Shown here: piece after piece, positions 22,690-34,900 of the stretch
Layout of the letters: the number at the start of each line of letters is the position of its first letter
Position numbering within the stretch: the first letter of the stretch is position 1
Assembly (NCBI GenBank): GCA_031841125.1
Contig: CM063106.1
Span: 67,010,101 to 67,074,100, forward strand
Length of the DNA: 64,000 nucleotides
Reading direction: 5' to 3'
Origin: Acanthococcus lagerstroemiae
Taxonomy: Eukaryota; Arthropoda; Insecta; Hemiptera; Eriococcidae
Translations under genes and position numbers: made by a program
The notes under the pieces: generated by a model
Database searches by the model: none
What the model was told of the DNA's origin: nothing
Seen by the model: the letters and a program-made list of their open reading frames with translations, nothing else

Positions 22690-25640
22690 AGGTAAGTGGG
22701 CGGTACCTCAGTCGACGCCACCACCTTCGATCACCCATTTTTGGACATAAGCCTCTGTCAGGTTCTTCCACCTTTCCCTGTCCCCCGCTATGGTGGGCCA
22801 GGAAGGACCAAGATTTTCCTTTATTTCATCACCTCATCTCGTGACTGGCCTCTCCTTTCCCCTTTTACCCTCATGTGTAACCCAGGTTGTCAGAATTTTG
22901 CTCCATTTGACCCGGATTCATAATGTGTCCTGCATATTTGAGTTTGAATTTTTTCACAACTCCAACACTTTCATTTTTTTTTCTTTTCTTCTTTGAATCC
23001 AAACATGATCTTTTTGTTTGATTTTTAAAATACTCCTCAACATAGTGTTTTGGGTAACCTGAATTTTTTGCATTTCCTTTTTGGTTGTAGCCCATGTCTG
23101 AGCTCCATATGTCAAGACTAAGAGAACCGTACTTTCCAGGACTCTGACCTTAGTGTTTAATTTCATATTGCTTTTCAAAATTTTTTGTTGTAACCAAAAT
23201 GCTTTCCAGGCATTTGCCCTTCGAATTTTTAGTTCTTTTTCCATTTTATTGTCGAAAGAGAGGATTTGTCCTAAGTACTAATATTCTGGCACTATTTCGA
23301 TAATTTTGCCATCAATTTTGATTTCTCCCAAGTTTTTTAAACATTTGTCATAATTTTAGTTTTGGATTGATTTATAGAGACCCATTTTTTCGCTCTCCCT
23401 CCTCAAGTCTTCTGCCATCGCTATCAGTTCCTTACCGCTTTTAGCAATGACGGCGATATCATCCGCAAACCTGAGATTATTCAAGTATTTGAAGTTGAAT
23501 AAATGTTGCCCTCTCATTTTGATTTTAATCCCCTTATTTTTCCAGTTGATCTTACGAAAAACTTGCTCTAGAACAGCATTGAAAATATTTGATAAAGTGG
23601 ATCACCCTGTTTGACGCCTCTCTTCACTTGGAAAGGTTCTCCCTCTGTGTCTAATTTGATTTGAGAAAAAGAATTAGCATATAGGTTATTTAGCATTTTT
23701 ATTACACTTTCTGGTACTCCCTGCATTGCTAAGGTTTCCCAGATTTTATCATGAAATAGTGGTGAATCGAAGGCTTTGTTAAAATCAACAAATATTATGG
23801 CCAGATTCAGTTGAAATTCTCTCGTTTTTTCCAAAAGTTGACTGAGCGTTTGTATTTGATCGATCGTGCTGAAATTTTTCCTAAATCCCGCCTGCTCGTC
23901 TGCTTACTGTTTATCCAAAATCGTGTAAATTCTATTTTTTATTGTTTTCATGAATACTTTGCAAACATTAGATGCCAGGCTTATTGGTCTATAGCTATTA
24001 ATTTCAGCTTGATCTCCATTTTTGTGGAGTAATATGATTTGCGAATGATACCACTGTTCAGGAGGAAGACCCGAGGAAAGGACACGGTTGAATATGCGCC
24101 ATGGGCCCGGCTAGAGTCTTGTTAAACGTTTTTAATGTGTCATTTTCTATTCCATCTGGCCCTGGGGCTCTACCAGACTTGAGCCTGCTTTGTATTTTTT
24201 CTACTTCCGTTTTACTTATTGGGTGGATGTTGCCCTTGTTGGTCAAGAGCTCTTTCCAACTATCTGAGCTGCCAACATTTGGTCTTACGTCATTATATAT
24301 ATCACGATAAAAGTCTGTGGCTACCCTTATAATTTCTTCTCTATCACCTATCTCTTTACCGTCCTTGTTTCTGATTTTTGGTAAAATGCTCGTGCCTCTA
24401 GATAGGGCGATTTTTGTTTTTCTAGTGGACCAATAATTTCTTTCGCCGTTTCATTTTCAAAATTAATTAAGTCTTTCCGAATTTTTGTTTTTGATTACTT
24501 TTTTAAGTTCAATCAGTTCGATTTGCTCCCTGGAAGACAGTGTTACTTTGTTTCGTATTTCTGTTCTTATCTGGATCAACATTTTGGTGCTCAGACTCAA
24601 CTTATCATCAGTTGTAATGGATTTTTTATCAACCCCTAACTCAACGAGAGTGGAGTGAATGGCTTTTGTCAAAAAGTTTTTTGGTTTTTTTTTTGTACAT
24701 TATTTGGGCTTGTTTCATCCCAGTTGAATTTTTTCAGTTTATGCTCTAATCTCAGATTGGCTTCTTCCATTCTGTGTACTGGTATCCACAGACCTCCTTT
24801 GTTAGCAATATTTGATACATGTTTTCACTTGTGGGGAGGGGGGATCTTGAGGAATTTTGATACGATTTTGTACTGGGCGGTGGTCTGAGGAGAAATGGAA
24901 TACTGGTACCACTGAGACGTAATACTAAAATTATTCGTCAAGAGATGGTCAAATTCGTTTTTTGTTCTGCCGTCTGGTGATTTCCATGTCCACCTCCCCT
25001 CCACCCCACCCGTAAAAAATGTATTTGCTATTTTAAAATTGTGTTTCATTGCAAATTTACTTAGTTTAGAGCCATTTTTGTTAGTCGGACCGACAGCCTC
25101 AGGTCCTACGCAATTTCCCAGTTCATGATCATGGCCAATCTTGGCATTGAGATCCCCCATTACTATAGTAAATTTCTCCTTTTCAGCTATATAGCTGTCT
25201 TCTAAGGTTTGATAAATTTTTTAGTTTCTTCTTTAGGGGCCGAAAGAGTGGGCGCATAGACCTGAAATATTGACAATTTTGTTTTCTCATTTATTTTGAT
25301 TTTTAAAACTGCAATTCGTTCTGATATACCTTTAAATTCTATTATATGGTCCGTGAATTTTGTGTTAATATAAAATCCTACAGCTCTATAGCCCGTAGTG
25401 GTGCCACAGTAGTAGAAAATATTTCAATTTTTTCTTTTTATAATTTTCTTACCATTTCTTTTCACTTCCGCAAGTCCAATTATGCCCAAATTTGTATCCC
25501 CAATGGCGTTTTCAAATTCAAAAAGACTTTCTTTTGTGGAAATTTTTCTCCATGCTTTTCTTTCTACCAATTTTCATTTCCCTTGATGGAGGATGTGGTT
25601 TAGAACCTGACAGAGAGGGGCGTCGCTATAAACACCCTGA
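22690..25640 (-). mobile_element. RTE-like LINE, near full coding length but frame-broken
   Basis: Read on the minus strand, domains appear in the correct order. The endonuclease part (25640-24825) includes QVYAPTLSAPKEETKKF, then MGDLNAKIGH and WTWKSPDGRTKNEFDHLL. A linker follows (24670-24250), then the start of reverse transcriptase (GRAPGPDGIENDTLK, 24246-24058), the FVDFNKAFDSPLF and GVKQGDPL motifs (23834-23568) and an LRFADDI-type segment near 23470. The C-terminus has VLTYGAQTW and KIQVTQNTMLRSILK (23244-22954). The frame shifts several times and contains stops, so it is dead. The endonuclease and C-terminal motifs fit RTE-like families. The 3' end is near 22690. Confidence 0.9.
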
Positions 25641-25649
25641 ATTACTTTA

Positions 25650-26740
25650 ATCACAATCGATGCAGTGTAAACTTATCAATTTTTAAAAATCAAGAAGTCG
25701 GAATTCGCGCTGCTGTTATTTTCTGCGACACTCGGATACTTCTGTATGTTCATGAAAATCTATTGATCCAAATGAATATTGGTTAGCACCTGGTATACTT
25801 GCGTACATTTCCTTACCCGTTGAAAAAATCTCTTGAAATATTGCACCGCATAATTCTTCATCATAATAAGTTCACTCGCTTCCCAGCTTCCCTACTTTCC
25901 TAGTTTAATTTATATTTCTGGTATCAGATATTTCACACGTCCCTTGTTAATGACTTCATTTAGCGATTGTAACCGCGTCACGCGAACAGAGATAGCTCGT
26001 GCCGCAAACGTGAAAAGAAATTTCAAAAATAGTTCCATTGTAGGGTTGCAGCCTACCCAGAGCTGTGTACTTCTTGAGTCGATATTACATTCTTATCTGT
26101 GGCGGAAGGGAAGAAAATGGCATCGTTGATTACAATGTTTGTGACCATTCACAGTCGCAATTCTGGATGTTCACATTCTCGTTGAACAGACCAGAGGTAT
26201 TTCCGGCACGTAATGGTCCAGCAATGTCACCGATGTCTTCCTTTTTCCCGTGTACGTGACGAAGTATTTTTATAACCGATTAGGATGCGTAAAAAAGTTT
26301 CATTGCGGTTTCTTCTCTCTTTCTTTCTTTTCTTCGTGAATTACGTAATACATACCGGAGCCACTCGCTCTTACTGGAAAATTCAATAACTAACTGTTTC
26401 TACGCGCTTGGTTTTTTCCATTCATAAATAGGACTCCAGACGAGGCGTTTGAGGGACATTGTAAGAGCTAGATCTCGTACTTGACCACACACGAACAGAA
26501 TCTCTTTTAAATGCATTTCAAAGTTGAGGCAAAATTTTGTCCCAGTCCACCGACAAATATAGGTCTTGAAATTAGCTGATAAGTGATCTTTTGAAATATA
26601 GATACAAATTGAACTTTATTGATTTATGAATTAGGAAAAAGAGGCTTCTAAGTGTTTACCTTTACCATTGGACACAAAACATACGATATTAGTTTTGGAA
26701 AATTTACGAATGTTTGGATGTTTTTTAAACTACTATTTTA
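25650..26740. other. Non-coding stretch between LINE fragments
   Basis: No recognised repeat. A short plus-strand frame at 25944-26129 has no motif. Confidence 0.35.
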
Positions 26741-27020
26741 ATCAACATGATTCCCCTCGGCGAGACCAAAATCAATAATAAATTGATCGAGTTGGTTTCC
26801 GAGTATAAGTATCCGATGGAAATGGTATCGCTCCTCAACAAAACTGAAAACGAAAATAAAATCAGGAGAGCACATGCACGGAAAGCGTTTTGGGCACAAA
26901 GACTGATACTGAAAAGTAACATGACATTAAAAAGTAAAATAAGAATTTTCGAAAGTACAGCTGTCCCGGTTTTGACGTACGGAGCCCAGACCACAGTGGT
27001 TCCGCAGAAAAACTAGATGG
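26740..27020 (+). mobile_element. LINE C-terminal fragment
   Basis: ELVSEYKYPMEMVSLLNKTE, RRAHARKAFWAQRLILKSNM and VPVLTYGAQT match the post-RT region of the 22.7-kb LINE family closely, so it is a plus-strand piece of the same family. It stops at AQTTVVPQKN. Confidence 0.85.
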
Positions 27021-27739
27021 CCAAGAATCTGAAACTTGGCATTCAGGGTTTTTCGAAAGCGTTGAATTCATTTTTCATTAAATTTTCAGTCGAGACCCAA
27101 GAGGGGGAGAGGGAGGGGCAAAACTGAAAATTCGGAAAACTACCGTGTAACATATCAAAATATATGTTTTCAAATCTTCTGAATACGTTTTTGGCATTAT
27201 TTTGGCCATAAATCAAACGGAGGTTCAAGGGGAGAGGGACAAAACTGAAAATTCGGAAAATTCAACGTTGTCAAAACTATTTGTAAAATATATGTAAATA
27301 TTTATAAATATGTATACGAATCAATAGTTTTGATTTTGATATTGATATAGTTTATAATTATAATATCAACATAATCAATATCAAAGATGAAATACGTAAT
27401 TGATATCAAATATGAAATACCATTGTACAATAATTATGACTGGGTTTCTCATGATTGGTCAAGGTGTGGTTGACGCTCTACTGCGGTAAAAATGGGGGCT
27501 GGTTCACCAGCCTAATCGGGACAAGCTTGAAAGGCCCTGTTCATTTTACTTTCTGGTGTACTATCTATAGTTTGTATCAGTGCAGTTAGTGCAAGTGTGC
27601 AAGTGGTTAGTTCAGAATAGCAAGCGGTGTGTGTCCAGATGACTGAGTCGCCTGCACAAGAGGTTAGTGAATTCGAATTGAATTACTTATATCGAATCGG
27701 ATATTCGTTACAAGTTTGGACTTCATAATTTCGGCTTCG
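27020..27739. other. AT-rich stretch with a promoter-like segment at its end
   Basis: From 27280 to 27430 it is a string of TAT/ATA words. From 27430 the composition changes and a TATCAGTGCAG initiator-like sequence appears before the 54-bp repeats. Confidence 0.3.
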
Positions 27740-27901
27740 GTCGGTACAGAAGCTGGGAGAGCTCGCAATGGTAGCAAGTGTCTTCAGCATTCAGTCGGTT
27801 CAGAAGCTGGGAGAGCTCGCAACGGTAGCAAGTGTCTTCAGCATTCAGTCGGTTCAGAAGCTGGGAGAGCTCGCAACGGTAGCAAGTGTCTCCAGCAGAC
27901 G
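27740..27901 (+). repeat. Three tandem 54-bp units, frame-preserving
   Basis: Units start at 27740, 27794 and 27848 with GTCGGT(A/T)CAGAAGCTGGG and are nearly identical. 54 bp is 18 codons, and the + frame reads SVGSEAGRARNGSKCLQH per unit in an open frame of 27716-27988. The minus strand is also open. A possible initiator (TATCAGTGCAGTTAG, about 27576) and a short ATG frame (27639 on) lie upstream. No known protein is recognised. Confidence 0.85.
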
Positions 27902-27989
27902 GACGGTTCAAAGGATGGGGAAACTTATGAGTTAAGATCCTCATCTAGTTCGGAAAGGCTGGGAATTTCGGCATATTACTTCAGCTAGT

Positions 27990-28889
27990 GGGTTCACTAA
28001 TTTAGCCCGGTGACTAATGGGTATAATTATTTTCTGCCCACAGGAAAACGATGAGTTCCGGTAAATAAGGAATCAGAGAGATTATAATTTAAGATTATGT
28101 AATTATAATTTAGGAATTAAAGATCTTTGTACTACAAGGAGTGGTTCTTTAAACCAAGCCTCTGGCGATGTGGATTACGGATTTAAAATTATTGTTGCAT
28201 GTCGATGGTTCGGCGGCGGATCGGGTTAATTAATTCATTTAATATAATTATGAATAATTAATTATGAATTATGATTAATAATTATTGATTTATGATCTAT
28301 AATTATTGAGGCAAACATGGTTGCACACTACCCTCGTTGCAGGGGTTTCTCGGCAAACTGTACATCTTTCATCGACAGTTACAACAAACGTGTAAAACAA
28401 TAAAACTGATATAACGTTTTCTCACAAAGTTGCGAAAAGTTACAGAAAATATGATAAGTTCCTAAAAGCATACATCTTAAAGGATAACGGAGAGCAAACG
28501 ATTTTGCCCAGAATTGCCCAGAAATTTTGTGGAGCTAGTGAGCGTTAGGTCACATAAATGTACTTATTTCAAACATCAAATTCTCACATTGTAACGCATT
28601 TAAATCAAAAAACAAAACTAAATTCTGATTCACTATGAAAAGTACATTAGAAAAACACATTCATCATATTAAACCACATAATATCACAATAGTAACGCAT
28701 GGGTTAAAACATGTGCATGAAACTGCAAAATCGGCTCATGGTTAACTCCGCCCTCTTAACGACGTTTGTTACCTAGAAGACTGGAACCAAGGCAGCTGGT
28801 ACAGATGACAGCAAGTGCTTTGAGGGTTGTAGAACAATACCTGCCTAGTTGTTTACCAGTTTTCATCGTATTTCTCGATGTTTGGCCAG
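27990..28889. other. Non-coding stretch
   Basis: TAATTAT-rich from 28080 to 28310. No gene or boundaries recognised. Confidence 0.35.
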
Positions 28890-29405
28890 CTAGAATTTCT
28901 GAGGAACCACTCTAAGACGTGGGCCTGTACTAAAAAACAAGCATAAAAAATACAAACGACTCAAAAGTCAATGCTTAGAAGCAGTGGCGTTGCCAAGATT
29001 TTCCCAAGGGAGGGGGGGGGGGGCAGAGTACGATTTTCAAGGGAGAAAAAGTCGGAAATTGAGGTATTTTTTGAAAATCGCCGATATTAGAGGACTATTT
29101 TATAAAAATGAAGGTAAAATTACCACTTGAACGAAAATTTTTCGCAAACATGTGTTTTAAAGGCAAAAATTGGTCTTTTTGCGTATTTTACATCCAATTT
29201 TTGGTGTCTTGGGGGCATTTACCCCCCTTCTCCCCCTCACCCCGTGGCTACACCACTGCTTAGAAGCATTCTAAACGTTAAAAAGAAAGACCATGTTCAA
29301 ATGGTGGACATTTTTGGCAAGTCCAAGGTAAAATCTGTGGGGAGTATTATCAAAGGGATCCATTTATCGGCCCGAGAGAAGGAAGAGGAAGCACGAGAAA
29401 AATAA
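28890..29405 (+). mobile_element. LINE C-terminal fragment split by a MITE
   Basis: Left part (to 28981): TWACTKKQA, one stop, KIQTTQKSMLR. Right part (from 29267): SILNVKKKDHVQM, then a diverged segment ending REKEEEAREK. Together these match TWATTKKEMQKIQVTQNTML and the following residues of the 22.7-kb copy, with the MITE at 28982-29258 between them. Confidence 0.8.
28982..29258. mobile_element. hAT-type MITE with 8-bp TSD CTTAGAAG, inserted in a LINE
   Basis: The ends CAGTGGCGTTGCCAAG and GTGGCTACACCACTG are imperfect inverses and belong to the same type as the 43.8-kb MITE. Exact TSDs CTTAGAAG flank it at 28974-28981 and 29259-29266. Removing the element and one TSD joins two parts of a LINE reading frame. 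It is 277 bp and non-coding. Confidence 0.93.
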
Positions 29406-29409
29406 AGTG

Positions 29410-30022
29410 AGTGAGCAGCATTACAAAATGATGAACGAGAAAAGAAGTATTTCACGAGACATGAAAGTAATGGATCAGAAAACAAAATGAACGAAATATA
29501 CTTTCATAGAACGAGATTTCAATTATCGAACTAAATAAAAATACATATTCACAGAGAGTAAATAAATTTAGCCGACACTATTGTGTAGAAGAAATTAATC
29601 ATTGTGAACTTGAACAAAAATGATATTGACGCAAGAAACTATTGAACAATTAATGCTTTTTTAGCTTTTTTCAGTCGTCCCCTCATTCGTTTGTGGCCGA
29701 GTGGTACACTCTTAGCCTCTGGCGGTATAGTGACCTCCTTTCTCCTGATTTTAGTACCTACTAGCTAATGCATGCTTGCACTGCCTGTTCTTCATGAAGA
29801 ACGGGCATGTGCATGTAATGCCAGCAGGTGTTACAATGATCTTCCGAATTTCAGTTCGCCAAGATTTGTATTAAGGGGGAAGTGGGAGTTTCAGCAAAGA
29901 CTACACAGTTGATAGAGGATGGATCCCGGCATCGTGACCACTGCTCTGCCATACAGGTTAGAAATTTACCAACGGGCAGCATGTTTTTTCGCGCTGCTGT
30001 AAACAGGTTTCTCGTTGACCCC
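29410..30022. other. Non-coding stretch with an isolated A-box-like sequence
   Basis: TGGCCGAGTGG at 29694-29704 fits an RNA polymerase III A box, but no B box or tRNA fold follows. It may be a SINE fragment. Confidence 0.3.
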
Positions 30023-30260
30023 TGGACGCTGTTCAACAAAAGGGAACCAACTTTTTGAGAACACGTGATTCGAAGTTCAAGAGCCATGTAGAAAGTATAT
30101 GGCATTTCGTTTACTAATAAGCTTTTTTCAACGTGAGTACATATTTTTGAATTGGGGGCCCAATTTTGAAAAATTCTACGTTTTACGCTCTTTCCAACGA
30201 TACTAATAACTCATTTTGTTTACAAATGTGGGTTGGTTCCCTTTTGTTGAACAGCGTCCA
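30023..30260. mobile_element. MITE with perfect 29-bp TIRs
   Basis: The left TIR occupies 30023-30051 (starting TGGACGCTGTTCAACAAAAG) and the right TIR is its exact inverse at 30232-30260 (ending CTGTTGAACAGCG-type sequence, then TCCA). About 180 bp of AT-rich non-coding DNA lies inside. I see no clear target-site duplication, so the superfamily is not assigned. Confidence 0.85.
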
Positions 30261-30939
30261 TCTATGAATATCTTCTCGTGCGTTAATATCTCGGGATATC
30301 CACAGCTAGATGACGAACTCTCCATAAGACGCATGTTAAAAAAATGTGCGCAAAATCATAGTATAACTTGCGCCTAACGCGTAGGCCATACGTTCAGGTA
30401 TGCCTTACTATGCATATAGTGTTGACAATGAAAATACGGGTATCTTCTTGTTGTTTCATTTTTCAATGTCACAAAAACAGATTTAGGAAAAGACAAACAA
30501 TTAAAAAGAAGCTAAAAAATTCGGATGTATTCAACATTTTTAATTTCATGTTTCACGTTCACCTACACAAAATCGAAGGCGCATGACTGTAAGATTGCGA
30601 GTTTTGATTTTGTAGTGAGCATTAGGCCCGTATCGGCCCAAGGCAGCAGATTTTTATAGGCTGCCTGGGGCGGCAAGTGAAAGACGATTCAGTAAAACGA
30701 TAAATGAAGCAAACACTTTGCAGTTTTACATTTGACAAAAAAAAAAAAAAATACGAGTAGAAAAGGCTTACAGAATTTCATAGCCCAAAGGCGGAAAAAG
30801 CCAAGAGCATAATGTTTATGAAATACATAATGAATAAGATGAAACTTGAAACTTTTGAAAGTGGTAAATTTAATGTCATCAATGTGCTCACAGGCCTACA
30901 GAGCTGTGTTCAATTCCTCGTTCTTATTCGAGAAAGTAA

Positions 30940-32053
30940 CAAGCTCCCTCGCGGATCGCGAAGTAAGACTTTGATCAATACGAACATACTAGGATACATT
31001 TCCATTTTCCGTTTAATTCATTCCAAGCGGCAAGTAGAAATCAAACTTTCTACCATTACAAGACAAATAAATTCAAAGGATATAAATCCAACAAATTTCA
31101 GATATGTACATTGTACACGAGTTTCAATGAACATGAACTGATAACTGCTGATAAAAATTCAAAGAGGGACAGGAATTTAGTTTCGATTCAAATAAACAAG
31201 AAATTTTACTTCGATTCAAATAAAGTTGTGTTCTCGCTTCAGAAAACGCACATTAATGTGTTCTTACTTCTCATTACAATGTTTATAAGATGCAAAGACA
31301 GTAGCTCCACGCTCCACTTCTGGTCACACAACGCGTGAAATATACTTATACTTGAACCATTCAAATGCGAGAAAGATAATGTTTCATTTCAAAAACAAAA
31401 CGTGATCTGCCAATTATTTATTCACGTTTATTGTTTATTCCGCTACACGATTATAATAGAAGTTCAAATTTGTGGTTGAAGGCATGTTGACGGTTTTGGA
31501 TGATTCCTTGTTCCTGTTAACAAAAAGACAAAGGTAAATAGTCAAACGAGAAACGAAATACTTGTAAAAGACCTGAAATAGAATACCAAATTTACCACTT
31601 ACTTAATACTGCTAACATATTTATGAGACTTAACTCACATCGCATTATTCCTCGGAAAATTTCCTGATAAGAGTACCACAGAATGTTGCATGTACTTGGT
31701 TCGATTCAAATATGTTATATGCTAATTCAACTGAGAACCCATTTCATACAAACAAACAATACACTTACCTCTTCTAAATTCAGTTAATGTTTTCACTTTC
31801 TTTCAGGAAATAGTTTCTTTTGTAGAAAAAGTACGAATTGCACAATACTATCATGAGTAAAATACGAAATCACGATATAAAACGTGAACAAGTTGCATTT
31901 GTAAATTGTAAGCGCGGAGAGGATACTTCATTAGAAGGCAACTGAGCTAAAACTGAACTATGAGCTGTAAACAGTTCAGTCATATTTAAAGAAATGATGA
32001 AAATTTTATTGCAATAGGGTGTTTGCTTGCAGCGCTTCGCGTGGCAAACACCC
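30940..32053. mobile_element. Second copy of the unclassified element at 48.9 kb
   Basis: It begins CAAGCTCCCTCGCGGATCGC and ends GTGGCAAACACCC, with TAA on both sides (30937-30939 and 32054-32056). It is collinear with the 48933-50277 copy over nearly its whole length, including the segment ATTCCAAGCGGCAAG and the segment AAATATACTTATACTTGAAC. It lacks about 230 bp present near the left end of the other copy. The right-end hairpin (AGGGTGTTTGC / GCAAACACCCT) is perfect here. Confidence 0.8.
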
Positions 32054-32565
32054 TAAAAACGAGTTAGAAACTTTAATACATGCCGTTGCAATTGTTGCAA
32101 AAAAAAGTTGATATTGATCCAGAAGTAGAGTTCAAAAAGCAGCATTGCCGTTCGCCGCAAACGATTCGACTCAAGTAATGAAAATCAAACGGAAATGATT
32201 TTTTACCAGTTCTATATGTGCATATGGATCCGAATTTGATAAAGTTTTAGACCGTCTAATCATGGAAATGAAAGAAAAAATTGTGAAAATTTGTGTGAAA
32301 TGTTGAATTCTTTCTGTAAACTTCTGGGGATTCCTTTGAAATGAGGAAATTTCTATTGTATTTGCAGTTAATTCGACGAACAATAATTTGCGAAACAATC
32401 ACTCAGAATATTATTAAATTCAAGTATCACCAGTAAAAAGTATAAATATTCCTGAAATGGTGAGCAACCGCTGGCATACTATCAATAAGTAGGGCTGATA
32501 CGACGACCTACCTGTAAGGGGCAAATAGGCAACGGACAACGACGCATTGTTCTGTGAGTTCGTCA

Positions 32566-33897
32566 CAGAGATGCCGAACGAGTCGAGAAGAACGGCTCAT
32601 TCCTCGTTCCGTTCCCGTTCTGTTTACATGTCGTTCCGGAACGACGTTCAGAACGGCTCATGCCGGAACGAAAATGCGGAAGAACGACGTTCCCAAAGTC
32701 AATTGCCAATAAATAAAAAATAGGCGCGAATTGTCTTTCCGAAGGGGGAGGGGGGTTCATGTCAGTTCAAGTTATTTGAGTAACAAAACTTCAGTAGATA
32801 TATATCAGCAAATCTTTCCATATTTTTTAAATTATACTTTTCGTTTGCATTTTAAAGTTTATTAAATGACGGATGAGTGCAACGAACAGTCGGAAACTGC
32901 AGGTCCATGGCCTCAGTTTGCCGAATATTATAAGTTTATTCGTGAGGAGGAGGACGAAAAATTTTGTATGCAGAATCATATACAATGCAGTTCCAAATTT
33001 CTCCTAAAATAGGCTCTGCATCAGTATAATTATAATGTACTGAACTGAAATAAAAAATGAAAAGCAATGTAACGAAGTTTGATGGTAGAGAAGAAAGAAA
33101 GAGGCGACTTTGTTCTTTTTCTTTTGGTTCACCAAGTTCGAAGTTCCTTTGACAGAGTTGCCATTTCCTGAGAAAGAATGAGTAAATCTAGTGAAAGATG
33201 CATTTTTATGTCCTTAAAACTGTAAATTTGTGAAAATATGCCAGAAAATGCCCTAAGAATTTTAAAAATAGTCGAAAATAATAAGCAACTACCCATGCTC
33301 TTCTAAATATATGGCTCATTTTACTTCAAAGCTTACAGTTCGTAAAGGTAAGTGTTCAGTGAAGCAATGGCAAAAAATATGCAAAAGCATAAAAATCTCA
33401 ACCCTGGTTATCATGTTGCGTAGATAGAGAAATATTATTTCATAAAAATATGTTTTCACTATCAACAAGAATGGCAAGGAAACAGACTTGACACCAATCA
33501 TCATTAATTTTCGCCGATAACAACCGATCTCAAATCGACAATTAAGGAACATGAGGAGTACCTGAATCTTGAAATTTGTAGGTAACAACAAAGGTGGATT
33601 CAGTTTACTCGCAGGTACTTTCTTCATAAAAATAAAAATAGTGCAACCTCTACCTGCAGCAAATTAAGGTGAAGGCATGAAAAATTCTATTTCCTTCATT
33701 AGAAATTAAAATTTTACAAATTGCGAATAAAAATAAACAATCAGGCTTACGGCGAAATGATAGGGGAATAATACTGATAAGGGAACGGCCGTTCCGTCGT
33801 TCCGTTCCTCGTTCTGGAACGAAAAAAGAACGGAACGGCGTCATTCCCTAGCTGAAGGAACGAAGAACGAGTCGTTCGTTCCCGTTCGGCATCTCTG
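32566..33897 (+). mobile_element. hAT DNA transposon, internally deleted, with 8-bp TSD
   Basis: The element begins CAGAGATGCCGAACG (32566-32580) and ends with the exact inverse CGTTCGGCATCTCTG (33883-33897). It is flanked by the 8-bp direct repeat GTTCGTCA (32558-32565 and 33898-33905). A CAGAG start and an 8-bp duplication are hallmarks of the hAT superfamily. Subterminal regions are full of CGTTCC/GGAACG words in both orientations, probably transposase-binding sites. At 1332 bp it is too short for a full hAT transposase (about 600-700 residues); one N-terminal coding fragment remains. Confidence 0.93.
32866..33012 (+). pseudogene. Truncated hAT transposase N-terminus (BED-finger-like start)
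   Basis: A 48-codon frame starts at ATG 32866 and stops at TAG 33010-33012 inside the hAT element. It contains WPQFAEYYKFIREEEDEKF, which resembles the first half of a BED zinc finger at the start of hAT transposases. A single Cys follows (IQCSSKFLLK), so the finger's Cys-Cys-His-His set is incomplete and there is no RNase-H-like catalytic domain. The product cannot be an active transposase. The element was probably mobilised in trans. Confidence 0.7.
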
Positions 33898-34049
33898 GTT
33901 CGTCATCTAGCTTTTATTATGTATATCTGTAGGGTTTTTATTATTTTTTAAAGTAGCTCTCTTTTTTCTTTTCTCATGCATATTGCTCTCGTGTCAACCA
34001 TTTCTTTTTCTCGTGCAATTTAATATTTCCCATTATCAAAATACTTAAA

Positions 34050-34340
34050 TTTAAATATGCGGACCATCTTGCCAGAGAATCCAACTCGAAATGGAATAAA
34101 AGGGTAACGTTTTAGACTCCTCAGAGAAAATGCAAACGGGGGAGGCCAGTGACGCGATGGACAGACGAGATTGGTTAAGTGACCGGCTCAAACTAGTTCT
34201 CTATAGCCAAACATAAGAGAAAATGGCCTCAACTGAGCAAGGCTTATGCCCAAAAATGAGTTATCTTAGTGTTGAATCTGTGGCGGCGTGGATTCACCCG
34301 CCTCTGTCGATACTACATGTAGTTTACGGATACATGTGAG
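34050..34340 (+). mobile_element. LINE 3'-end fragment
   Basis: HLARESNSKWNKRVTF, a stop, then GRPVTRWTDEIG and WPQLSKAYAQK follow the usual last part of RTE-like ORFs (GHIAR..., RGRP.TRW.D, then W..L.EAY). It begins 145 bp right of the hAT element. Several stops are present. Confidence 0.72.
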
Positions 34341-34639
34341 GCTCTGAGTTTGTAAGCCTCTAATAATAAAATAAATGAAGAAATGAAGAAAATAATAACG
34401 GTATAATGTTTCTAAATGGAAAAAGAAATCAATCTGATCCCCTGAAGAGGCTGAAAAGAATGAAATAAATAAGATAAATGAAAATTGTGGGAAGTTCGAA
34501 AAGATTGGAACAACGCCTATTCTAACGGGTAGTACCGCCTATATTGATAGGTACCAAAAACTTGTTGGGCATCTCCAAAAAGATGTAGGCTCCGAAATAT
34601 TTAGTTAATACCTTTATTAGAGGAATATTACACGTATTA

Positions 34640-34900
34640 CCGTAACTATTTCTAATTTACACCGCAAATATCCCCGGCCCTTTAAGAGCAAAGGTACACC
34701 TCACCCTTTCCCATTCTTCTCTGTTTGCAGCAATTCTTTGGTATTTTTTGTGGGAAAAGAAGCGATCGATTTCGTCCCTCCAGCCCACTCTTTGTCCCCC
34801 TTTCTTCACTTTTTTTTGTGCGCGAAAACCTAAAAGGTGGCCAGATATGCCCATCTGTTGGGGGAAGTCTAGCTACGTGCCCCGTCCACCTCCACTTTTG
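34640..34900 (-). mobile_element. LINE C-terminal fragment
   Basis: The minus-strand frame reads GQRVGWRDEIDRFFSHKKYQ and RIAANREEWERV, equivalent to RPKLRWKDDINKFLKTQNYQ in the 50.5-kb LINE. It belongs to that subfamily and is only about 300 bp from the plus-strand LINE end at 34050-34340. Confidence 0.75.

Noticed and set aside
29694..29735. tRNA gene
   Set aside because: Only an A-box-like sequence is present; no B box, anticodon arm or acceptor pairing.
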